Of a DNA stretch of 6,391 nt, positions 1-4,925 are shown piece after piece. The translations under genes were made by a program, and so were the position numbers. Numbering within the stretch: position 1 is the stretch's first letter; every line of letters begins with the position of its first letter. A model generated the notes under the pieces. It was given only the letters and a program-made list of their open reading frames with translations. It ran no database searches and had not been told where the DNA came from. Source of the DNA: Bacillota bacterium (GTDB taxonomy: Bacteria; Bacillota; Clostridia; Acetivibrionales; DSM-1351); NCBI GenBank assembly GCA_023417285.1, contig JAEZFR010000437.1, positions 1 to 6,391 on the forward strand, in the 5' to 3' direction.

Positions 1-54
1 TGAAGCGATGATATTCTTTTTACATTCGCTCATTGAATTTTTTCTTTTTGCCAT
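1..54 (-). CDS. IS256-family (Mutator) transposase, N-terminal fragment
   Basis: A minus-strand reading frame begins at ATG 54-52 and runs off the window after 18 codons, encoding MAKRKNSMSECKKNIIAS. The start is well supported: AGGAGG (complement of 63-68) lies 8 nt upstream. The short basic leader followed by a KKNIIAS helix resembles the N-terminus of clostridial IS256/Mutator DDE transposases, which usually continue into an 'EEYDI..AEDIQ.ALKDLLGGT' segment. That continuation is outside the window, so the family is inferred from only 18 residues plus the presumed terminus. Such a transposase would catalyse cut-and-paste or copy-out transposition. A different small basic protein cannot be excluded. 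Confidence 0.55.
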   Translation of the reverse strand, partial: MAKRKNSMSECKKNIIAS

Positions 55-62
55 AAAAAAAG

Positions 63-91
63 CCTCCTATGATATTTTGATTTTATCATAG
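63..91 (-). promoter_or_regulatory. Hairpin overlapping the transposase Shine-Dalgarno
   Basis: CTATGATA (67-74) and TATCATAG (84-91) form a perfect 8-bp inverted repeat with a 9-nt loop. In the minus-strand mRNA the 3' arm ends on the first two bases of the AGGAGG SD (68-63), 8 nt before the transposase ATG. The structure is directly visible. Its role is inferred: several IS elements use such hairpins to block transposase translation from transcripts that enter from outside. Confidence 0.5.
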
Positions 92-198
92 AAAGCTTAA
101 TTTACAGAATTTATTTCACAGACTCAACTATCCATTATGCAACAGACCCTTTATTTACTTTAGTTTTATATTCTTTTAATATTAATCACTACTATTGA

Positions 199-1041
199 TT
201 ATTTTATCTCCCTAAACCTAGCACCCTGTTTAAAGCAGATAGCTGCGCCAGCAGCAGTTGCGTATTCAGCATTTTCTGGAGTTTGAAAACGAACATTATA
301 GAGTTTATTTAATTGTTCAAATATATATTTGGACTGAGGTACATTTGTCAAATTACCTGTTAGCACAACGTCCTTGATATTATCAATTCTTGTGTTTGAT
401 ACAGCCACCATACCGATAGTCTGGAATACCAGATTAATAATACCCATTGCAATATCTGATTTGGTTGCAAGGTCGCTGATTTTTCCAAAATTTGAGGCTG
501 TTGTTTCACTTGGAAGAGTTTCCATAACCTCCTTTGAAATATCGCCTATTGTCAGGTCAACATGTGTCAAATCACCACCGTTTGCCGTTTCAATAAGCTC
601 ATCAAAATGCCTCACATTAAGCATTCTATTGGATAGGCCTAGAAGCGTTCCACCACCAACACCAGTACCACAAAGGTGAACCGCGGAAATGCCTTCAGCC
701 TTTACAAAAGCGGTACCAGTACCCATGCTTACAATAATAGCCTTGTCAAGATTGCTCAAATACAGACCACCCATGCCTATAGCAAGGAATTCATCAACCT
801 TCCCAGTAGGTATTCCATAAAGCCTTTCATTTATAAAAGATGAGCCAACACCAGTAATCATTATTCTTTCAATATCCTGAAGCTGTAGGGAATTAACGCT
901 AAGAAACTTACCAAAAGCACCATATACTGAAGCTGTTGGGTCATTTGCTCTTACGAGAAATGGGCTAAACATCTTGTTTCCATCAAAGCCAACAATTTTG
1001 GTTGTACTGCCTCCAATATCTATTCCGATAATCTTTGCCAA
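199..1041 (-). CDS. coaW: Type II pantothenate kinase (CoaW-like)
   Basis: The gene encodes 280 aa and should catalyse ATP-dependent phosphorylation of pantothenate, the first committed step of CoA synthesis, in the cytoplasm. The ASKHA-fold signature is complete: phosphate-1 loop GIDIGGSTTK (6-15), VDEF (82-85) carrying the likely catalytic Glu84, the second phosphate loop SMGTGTAF (105-112), a glycine-rich GTGVGGGTLLG segment (125-135), ETTASNFGK (179-187) and a C-terminal YATAAGAA adenosine-type motif (260-267). Length and motif order match Staphylococcus aureus CoaW. Type II enzymes are typically resistant to CoA feedback; that is family knowledge and not visible here. The start is TTG at 1041-1039, chosen because AAGGAG (1055-1050) lies 8 nt upstream; the nearby ATG at 1049 is out of frame. 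The gene is separated from the OPT gene by a terminator, so it probably has its own promoter. No good terminator is seen downstream, where the IS end begins about 70 bp away. Confidence 0.88.
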   Translation of the reverse strand: MAKIIGIDIGGSTTKIVGFDGNKMFSPFLVRANDPTASVYGAFGKFLSVNSLQLQDIERIMITGVGSSFINERLYGIPTGKVDEFLAIGMGGLYLSNLDKAIIVSMGTGTAFVKAEGISAVHLCGTGVGGGTLLGLSNRMLNVRHFDELIETANGGDLTHVDLTIGDISKEVMETLPSETTASNFGKISDLATKSDIAMGIINLVFQTIGMVAVSNTRIDNIKDVVLTGNLTNVPQSKYIFEQLNKLYNVRFQTPENAEYATAAGAAICFKQGARFREIK

Positions 1042-1049
1042 AAAATCAT

Positions 1050-1055
1050 CTCCTT
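1050..1055 (-). promoter_or_regulatory. Shine-Dalgarno fixing a TTG start for coaW
   Basis: AAGGAG on the minus strand sits 8 nt before the TTG at 1041. An ATG at 1049-1047 overlaps this spacing but is in a different frame, so the TTG is the only start that gives the conserved N-terminus at the right distance. Confidence 0.75.
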
Positions 1056-1091
1056 ATTATGTGAATAAATTCATTACTAACTGTACTAATA

Positions 1092-1121
1092 AATATAATC
1101 TATCGTTATATAAACACTAAA
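1092..1121 (-). promoter_or_regulatory. Weak candidate promoter for coaW
   Basis: On the minus strand TTTAGT (1121-1116) and TATATT (1097-1092) are separated by 18 bp. The -10 matches the sigma-A consensus at 5 of 6 positions and the -35 at only 3. A promoter is expected here because a terminator (1155-1180) isolates coaW from the upstream gene, but the DNA is AT-rich and such matches arise easily. Confidence 0.3.
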
Positions 1122-1154
1122 TGCTGATGTAGCTGTTTAAACAACTAAAAACGT

Positions 1155-1180
1155 AAAAAGAAGGGGCAATAAGCCCCTTC
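1155..1180 (-). terminator. Rho-independent terminator of the OPT transporter gene
   Basis: GAAGGGGC (1160-1167) and GCCCCTTC (1173-1180) form a perfect 8-bp GC-rich stem with a 5-nt loop. On the minus strand the stem is followed directly by five T residues (1159-1155). It lies 15 bp after the OPT stop codon and before coaW. On the plus strand the stem is followed only by AATTATAC, so it works in the minus direction. Confidence 0.9.
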
Positions 1181-1195
1181 AATTATACACAAAAT

Positions 1196-2845
1196 TTATA
1201 CCCCTGAAAATAGTTTTATAATCGCTATGGTTACTCCTGTTATACCTTCACCGCCAAGAAGACCCGAAGATGCAATAGTACCAGTAGCTGAGGACTTTGG
1301 ACGAACTTTATCTACAACAAGTCGTATTATACCGCCTATAAAAACAGCAGAAGAAATTATAAATGGTAGGTATATTCCCAAACCAAGTGTTGCTGCAGGG
1401 ACACCCAATAGGAATAGTACCGCTCCAATCACAGCACCGATTGTCAATACAATAGGATCACCCAAGCCATTTACCATTGTGGTTACAGAGAACGCTTGAA
1501 CTGCAGTAAGTCCTGTATCTCCACCAACACCGCCATATTGCTTAATGAGAGCAAACAGTGCAGCTGTTGCAACAACCGATCCAACAATGCCACCAAATAC
1601 CTGTGATATTAACTGTGCCTTAGGATTTGTTCCTAGTATAGCGCCAGCCTTGTAGTCGTTGAATAAGTCTCCTGAATACCCACAGGCAATAGCTACACAG
1701 GCAGCAATTATGAATGCATCCAGCGTATTAACATTGACAAAGAGCCTTATACCCAACAACACAATTATTCCAAATACCTCCATTGGATTAACACCAGTCT
1801 GACCTGTAAGTGTTGCTGCCATTATTGATGCGATGTATACCCCTGCTATCAACAATATTGATGGTATGATGGACAGCCCGCTTGCTACTGTAAATATAAA
1901 TGTAAGTAATGTAAATAATAACGCAAGTAGCTTAGCTTTTAAAGATTTACCGTCATTGATTGTTTTGATACCTGAAAATATATCGTTCTTTTTATCTTTA
2001 TTTTGAATAGTGTTCTTTATCCACTTGTAAACCATAGAAATAAGAACTCCAAATCCGGTTCCAATCATTATTCCAATACCAAGCGTACTTGCAAAAGAAG
2101 TTGCGGCAGCGCTGTCTGCAAACAAACCTAGTTTTGGACCAAGGGGAATAATTAAAACATATGAGATTATAGCACCTAGGAACCATACCCCTGTGTATAG
2201 TGTACCGATAATATAGCCAATACCTATAGCCATTGGAGAGTTCCAAATACCAAAATTGCCATTAGCAAAAAGTACTGCAGGAATGTTTCCAACATAATCT
2301 TTGAAGTATGTGTAGATGGCTGAGAGGCCTAGAGAAATATATAATACCAAGGATTTCTTGCCACCCTCATCACCAGTCTTAATAGCTTCTGCTGCAGCCA
2401 TTCCTATTGGATAGGGGAGTTGCTGCTTTTCAATAAATCTGTTTCGGAGAAGCCATGATGCAACTGAACCAATAATTGAGCCTGCAATAGCAATAGCAAG
2501 CACCTTCAAAAAGTTTTCGGTAGTGATTGACTCCATAGTCCAGGTGCCTGTAATCCAAAGCCCCGGCAATGTAAAAGCAAGACCACCGGCAACCATTGCA
2601 CCTGCAGACATTGCAGTTTGAGTAATATTTACTTCGTTCAAGGTGGTTTTTCCTATCAGCTTTAATACTGACATTGATAGTAATGCTACTAAAATAGTAG
2701 GCCATGGTAGGGCGCTCATTTTTAGAGCAATGTACATTGAGCTTGCAGTGATCACTACTGACCCAAGGCTGCCTATGACAATACTTCTGATTGACAATTG
2801 GTCGATACCTAATAGCGATCGTTCTTGTGAATTAATTTTCGACAT
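1196..2845 (-). CDS. OPT-family (oligopeptide transporter superfamily) membrane permease
   Basis: The gene encodes a 549-aa polytopic inner-membrane protein of the OPT superfamily, which takes up peptides, metal-chelates or related solutes by secondary transport; the substrate of bacterial members is mostly unknown. Family landmarks appear in order: YIALKMSALPWPTI (38-51), NITQTAMSAGAMVAGG.AFTLPGLW (73-97), LPYPIGMAAAEAIKTGDEGG (143-162), LTGQTGVNPMEVFG (346-359), YSGDLFNDYKAGAILGTNPK (390-409), LGLGIYLPF (487-495) and a C-terminal ASSGLLGGEGITG (525-537). Hydrophobic segments fill most of the chain, broken by a charged cytoplasmic-type loop at about 274-305 (KWIKNTIQNKDKK). The start ATG (2845-2843) has a GGAGG 8 nt upstream. 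The frame stays open to 2977, but the 44 extra residues lack an SD and would precede the first membrane segment without family support. It is transcribed divergently from the ThrE-type genes and ends in a strong terminator. Confidence 0.9.
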   Translation of the reverse strand: MSKINSQERSLLGIDQLSIRSIVIGSLGSVVITASSMYIALKMSALPWPTILVALLSMSVLKLIGKTTLNEVNITQTAMSAGAMVAGGLAFTLPGLWITGTWTMESITTENFLKVLAIAIAGSIIGSVASWLLRNRFIEKQQLPYPIGMAAAEAIKTGDEGGKKSLVLYISLGLSAIYTYFKDYVGNIPAVLFANGNFGIWNSPMAIGIGYIIGTLYTGVWFLGAIISYVLIIPLGPKLGLFADSAAATSFASTLGIGIMIGTGFGVLISMVYKWIKNTIQNKDKKNDIFSGIKTINDGKSLKAKLLALLFTLLTFIFTVASGLSIIPSILLIAGVYIASIMAATLTGQTGVNPMEVFGIIVLLGIRLFVNVNTLDAFIIAACVAIACGYSGDLFNDYKAGAILGTNPKAQLISQVFGGIVGSVVATAALFALIKQYGGVGGDTGLTAVQAFSVTTMVNGLGDPIVLTIGAVIGAVLFLLGVPAATLGLGIYLPFIISSAVFIGGIIRLVVDKVRPKSSATGTIASSGLLGGEGITGVTIAIIKLFSGV

Positions 2846-2853
2846 ACAATTAA

Positions 2854-2858
2854 CCTCC
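2854..2858 (-). promoter_or_regulatory. Shine-Dalgarno that decides the OPT transporter start
   Basis: GGAGG on the minus strand (2858-2854) is 8 nt from the ATG at 2845. It favours the 549-aa protein over the 593-aa frame opening at 2977. Confidence 0.8.
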
Positions 2859-2948
2859 GTTCTCATTCCCTTATTGGGATATAAGTCGTATTGTTTAATA
2901 AAAAATAGAATTAAATCGTCTGGTTTCAAAAGAATACCAGCTGTTAAA

Positions 2949-2977
2949 ATAGTAACACATACATTTAAAGGATGCAA
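2949..2977 (-). promoter_or_regulatory. Candidate promoter for the OPT transporter gene
   Basis: On the minus strand TTGCAT (2977-2972) is followed after 17 bp by TACTAT (2954-2949). A TG one base upstream of the -10 gives an extended -10 element. Transcription would start near 2942, leaving a leader of about 97 nt. Competing matches are TTTACT-17-TATAAA (3059-3054 / 3036-3031) and TTGAAA-16-TATTTT nearer the gene. Sequence alone cannot choose between them. Confidence 0.35.
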
Positions 2978-2978
2978 C

Positions 2979-2994
2979 TTGCTACTGTTAGCAA
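2979..2994. repeat. Perfect 6-bp dyad in the divergent intergenic region (possible operator)
   Basis: TTGCTA (2979-2984), CTGT, TAGCAA (2989-2994) is a perfect inverted repeat in the 279-bp region between the divergent transporter genes. It abuts the -35 of the candidate OPT promoter (2977-2972). Neither strand has a proper T tract after it, so it is not a terminator. A binding site for a regulator is an inference. Confidence 0.35.
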
Positions 2995-3064
2995 AAATTA
3001 TCTGTCAAAAATTAAAATATTTATATATGTTTTATAGTAATAAAAATTACAAAAGTAAATAGAA

Positions 3065-3093
3065 TTATTAAATAATTGTTATTGTGATATAAT
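3065..3093 (+). promoter_or_regulatory. Extended -10 promoter for the ThrE-type exporter genes
   Basis: A consensus TATAAT (3088-3093) preceded by TG at 3085-3086 forms a perfect extended -10 element. The -35 at 17 bp is TTATTA (3065-3070), which matches only 3 of 6 positions, as is common for extended -10 promoters. Transcription would begin near 3100, about 25 nt before the ATG at 3125. Confidence 0.6.
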
Positions 3094-3124
3094 AAGCTAT
3101 AAATATATAAATTAGGTGTATGCA

Positions 3125-3889
3125 ATGAATTATGATGCTTTATTGAATGCTACAACCAAGATAGGATATTATCTTCTGGAAAATGGAGCAGATATATACC
3201 GCGTGGAGGAATCTATAAAGAGGATTTTTACAGCTTATGGTGTAAAGGAAGGGGATGTATTTGCCGTTCCCTCCTGTTTAATAGTTACAATATGCACACA
3301 AGAGGAATACCCTATAACAAAGATTAAGAGGGTGTATTCCAAACGAAATGATCTGAGAAAGATTGAGCTGCTTAATAATCTTTGTAGAAAGATTTGTGCA
3401 ACCACTCCAGATGTTTCATATATATATGATGAGCTTGATTCTATAAACAACTCTAAATCATTTGGGCTATTCCAACAGACTCTAGGATTTTCGTTGGTTG
3501 CGTTTGCCTTTACGCTATTTTATGGGGGTAATATATTTGATGCATTATGTGCCATACTTGCAGGTGCTGCTGTAAAGATAGTCTATTATAATATGGAACG
3601 TTTCCAAGCAAATACCTTTTTTATAATTATCATTTCATCAGCTACAGCCTCACTTGTTGCAGTTTTTACAGTAAAACTGGGCTTAGCAAACAATATAGAT
3701 AAAATTACAATAGGGACACTGATGAATCTTGTACCCGGTATAGTGTTGACAAGCTTTATGCGAGATGTGATAGCAGGAGACCTGTTCGCGGGGCTTACTA
3801 AGTTCACGGAGGCAATACTTATTGCTACAGCAATAGCCATTGGTTCCGGTATTGTGCTGACTATTTTTGCATCTGCTAATTTGCTCTAG
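3125..3889 (+). CDS. Threonine/serine exporter family protein, N-terminal-domain subunit (YjjP-like, DUF1212)
   Basis: The 254-aa protein corresponds to the N-terminal half of ThrE-type exporters and to stand-alone E. coli YjjP (similar length). Residues 1-110 form a soluble domain with the family pattern ENGADIYRVEESIKRIF..YGV (19-40) and a VFAVPS..IVT.C segment (45-57). Residues 119-254 are mostly hydrophobic, with about five membrane segments. They contain the conserved TIGTLMNLVPGIVLTSFMRD (195-214) and AGDLFAGLTKFTEA (217-230) motifs. Its partner subunit follows at 4016. The family exports threonine/serine in Corynebacterium (fused ThrE) and succinate in E. coli (YjjPB); the substrate here is unknown. 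ATG 3125 is preferred because TAGGTG (3113-3118) lies 6 nt upstream; an in-frame GTG at 3116 overlaps this SD and is unlikely. Confidence 0.85.
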   Translation: MNYDALLNATTKIGYYLLENGADIYRVEESIKRIFTAYGVKEGDVFAVPSCLIVTICTQEEYPITKIKRVYSKRNDLRKIELLNNLCRKICATTPDVSYIYDELDSINNSKSFGLFQQTLGFSLVAFAFTLFYGGNIFDALCAILAGAAVKIVYYNMERFQANTFFIIIISSATASLVAVFTVKLGLANNIDKITIGTLMNLVPGIVLTSFMRDVIAGDLFAGLTKFTEAILIATAIAIGSGIVLTIFASANLL

Positions 3890-3906
3890 GAAATTATAGC
3901 TTTTTT
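3883..3906 (+). terminator. Weak, imperfect terminator or attenuator at the end of the yjjP-like gene
   Basis: A hairpin can form from GCT (3883-3885) with AGC (3898-3900) and TAG (3887-3889) with TTA (3894-3896, including a G-U pair). It has one internal mismatch and a GAAA loop, and six T residues (3901-3906) follow at once. The stem is weak and includes the stop codon, so it would at most reduce read-through into the yjjB-like gene. Confidence 0.3.
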
Positions 3907-4015
3907 GTTTCCTCAAAGTATAGAGTGTCACATGGAATTAAAATAATGATATAAGTTATAACTATAAACACTACGATTGACGGCAAGGAGAAATCTGAAA
4001 GGAAAATCCACCTAT

Positions 4016-4468
4016 ATGACAGTTTTAATGCAATGCTTTTTATCGTTTTTGGGTTGTCTAGGTTTTTGTATAGTTGTTAATATAAGAGGCAAGCTCCTGT
4101 TTCTAGCTCCTTTGTGCGGAGCTTTGGCTTGGTTTAGCTATAGTGCACTTGGCTTTCTAAAGAATGATATATTTCAGTATTTTTTAGCTACAATTATTAT
4201 TTCAATATATTCTGAAATAATGGCTAGAATTAATAAAAACCCTGCGACGGGTTATCTTATGGTGGGTTTACTGCCTTTAGTACCGGGTGGCGGTTTGTAT
4301 TATACAATGAGGTATGGAATTGAGGGGGATATGAGTAATTTCCTCAATAAAGGTTTAAACACATTGGGAATTGCAGGCTCACTTGCAGTTGGAATACTGT
4401 TGGTACTCTCTGCTGTACGTCTATGGAAGGTATTTTTCCTGAGCAGAAAAGAATGTAATGTAAAGTAA
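4016..4468 (+). CDS. Threonine/serine exporter family protein, C-terminal-domain subunit (YjjB-like, DUF3815/ThrE_2)
   Basis: The 150-aa small membrane protein matches the C-terminal half of ThrE exporters and E. coli YjjB in size. Hydrophobic segments are visible near residues 5-22, 27-46, 52-68, 78-96 and 117-138. The family hallmark YSEIMARINKNPATGYLMVG (65-84), followed by LLPLVPGGGLYYTM (85-98), is clear. It should form a membrane complex with the YjjP-like protein encoded 126 bp upstream. The start is uncertain. ATG 4016 gives the typical N-terminus but has only AAAGGA 12 nt upstream. The frame extends to a TTG at 3977 that would add a basic 13-residue leader, while the best SD (AAGGAG, 3985-3990) lies inside that extension, 4 nt before an in-frame CTG (3995). 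I keep ATG 4016. The stop codon lies within the first 22-bp dyad of the next promoter. Confidence 0.8.
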   Translation: MTVLMQCFLSFLGCLGFCIVVNIRGKLLFLAPLCGALAWFSYSALGFLKNDIFQYFLATIIISIYSEIMARINKNPATGYLMVGLLPLVPGGGLYYTMRYGIEGDMSNFLNKGLNTLGIAGSLAVGILLVLSAVRLWKVFFLSRKECNVK

Positions 4469-4480
4469 AAACACTTGACA
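4459..4480 (+). repeat. 22-bp imperfect dyad, copy 1, containing the ylxM-ffh -35 hexamer
   Basis: TGTAAAG (4459-4465), an 8-bp A-rich spacer and CTTGACA (4474-4480) form an inverted repeat with one mismatch in the arms. It matches copy 2 (4508-4529) at 19 of 22 positions in the same orientation. The single arm deviation (G for T at 4477) is what makes the TTGACA -35 hexamer. The copy starts inside the last codons of the yjjB-like gene. Confidence 0.7.
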
Positions 4481-4503
4481 CGGTTACTATTATGCATTAA
4501 AAT
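4475..4503 (+). promoter_or_regulatory. Strong sigma-A-type promoter of the ylxM-ffh-rpsP operon
   Basis: A perfect TTGACA (4475-4480) and TAAAAT (4498-4503, 5 of 6) are separated by the optimal 17 bp. Transcription would start near 4510, about 37 nt before ylxM. It is the best promoter match in the window, as expected for an essential housekeeping operon. No terminator separates it from the yjjB-like gene, so some read-through from upstream is possible. Confidence 0.82.
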
Positions 4504-4507
4504 AAGT

Positions 4508-4529
4508 TGTAAAGCAAAAATACTTTACA
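4508..4529 (+). repeat. 22-bp perfect dyad, copy 2, at the expected ylxM transcription start
   Basis: TGTAAAG (4508-4514), spacer CAAAAATA and CTTTACA (4523-4529) form a perfect 7-bp inverted repeat. It is a direct repeat of copy 1 with a start-to-start distance of 49 bp. It lies about 5 bp after the -10 and covers the predicted start. It could be an operator half of a pair, or a hairpin at the 5' end of the mRNA. Confidence 0.7.
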
Positions 4530-4546
4530 GATTAGAGTGATGAATA

Positions 4547-4903
4547 GTGAACAAGGTTTATGAAATATCTTTGCTGCTTGATTTTTATGGACAGTTGCTC
4601 ACTGACAGGCAGTATGAGATTTTGGATTTGCATTACAACAATGATTACACATTGTCTGAGATTGCAGAACAGCTCAATATAAGCCGCCAAGGTGTTTTTG
4701 ACAACGAAAAGCGTGCTAGGGCACTGCTTAACGAATATGAAGAAAAGCTCGGTCTTGTTTTCAAGTTTTCTGAGCAGAATCTTAAGGCTAAAAATATATC
4801 AAAGCAGCTTAATGAAGTCAGTTTAGAGCAATTAAATGAAAAAGACAGGAAGATTATCAGCAATGTTCAGAAGGAAATTGATGAGCTGATAAATACCATA
4901 TAG
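4547..4903 (+). CDS. ylxM: YlxM/p13-like helix-turn-helix protein (UPF0122)
   Basis: The 118-aa cytoplasmic protein belongs to the family encoded next to ffh in many Gram-positive bacteria and is thought to modulate SRP assembly or activity. The N-terminal pattern LLLDFYGQLLTDRQYEILDL (9-28), followed by a sigma-region-4-like HTH at about 35-56 (TLSEIAEQLNISRQGVFDNEKR), is characteristic. The C-terminal third is charged and helical (EQLNEKDRKIISNVQKEIDEL). Size and sequence layout match B. subtilis YlxM. The start is GTG 4547; the SD is poor (GTGAT, 4537-4541, pairing only with the distal part of the anti-SD), and an out-of-frame ATG at 4540 overlaps it. Translation may therefore be weak compared with ffh, which begins 22 bp downstream with a strong SD. 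Whether it binds DNA is not shown by the sequence; the dyads at its own promoter make autoregulation a testable idea. Confidence 0.88.
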   Translation: MNKVYEISLLLDFYGQLLTDRQYEILDLHYNNDYTLSEIAEQLNISRQGVFDNEKRARALLNEYEEKLGLVFKFSEQNLKAKNISKQLNEVSLEQLNEKDRKIISNVQKEIDELINTI

Positions 4904-4925
4904 ACAGGTTGCACGGAGGTATTGG

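Larger units (their letters stand above)
1..125 (-). mobile_element. Terminal part of a probable IS256/Mutator-family insertion sequence (cut by window edge)
   Basis: The left edge carries the beginning of a minus-strand transposase-like gene. It is preceded by about 70 bp of non-coding DNA that would be the element's left end. Read on the minus strand, the presumed tip begins GAGTCTGTGAAATAAATT (from 125 inward), which resembles the terminal inverted repeats I associate with clostridial IS256-type elements; this is from memory and was not compared with a database. The other end and the target-site duplication lie outside the window, so the boundary at 125 is an inference. A related octamer (ACAGACCC, 142-149) leaves a boundary near 149 possible. 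Confidence 0.45.

Noticed and set aside
134..149. Minus-strand GGGTCTGTTGCATAAT resembling IS6-family termini (GG..CTGTTGCAAA)
   Set aside because: The nearby transposase N-terminus does not look like an IS6 transposase, and a single short partial match is not enough.
374..679. Plus-strand 101-codon open frame inside coaW
   Set aside because: It is a shadow frame opposite the conserved kinase motifs, with no recognisable protein features.
2846..2977. A 44-codon N-terminal extension of the OPT transporter
   Set aside because: The internal ATG at 2845 has a well-spaced GGAGG and gives the family's usual N-terminus; the extension has no SD and overlaps candidate promoter and leader sequence.
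2979..2994. The TTGCTA/TAGCAA dyad as an intrinsic terminator
   Set aside because: Neither strand has a T tract directly after the stem, and it lies upstream of both divergent genes.
2643..3062. Plus-strand 139-codon open frame overlapping the OPT gene start
   Set aside because: It is antisense to a well-supported transporter gene, has no SD or recognisable domain, and its end is low-complexity AT-rich sequence.
3116..3128. GTG start at 3116 and the two-codon ATG CAA TGA frame at 3120-3128 before the yjjP-like gene
   Set aside because: The GTG overlaps the SD used for ATG 3125, and the mini-frame begins 1 nt after the SD, too close for efficient initiation.
3683..3931. Minus-strand 82-codon frame across the end of the yjjP-like gene
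   Set aside because: Its content is antisense to the conserved LVPG/GDLFAG region and shows no domain.
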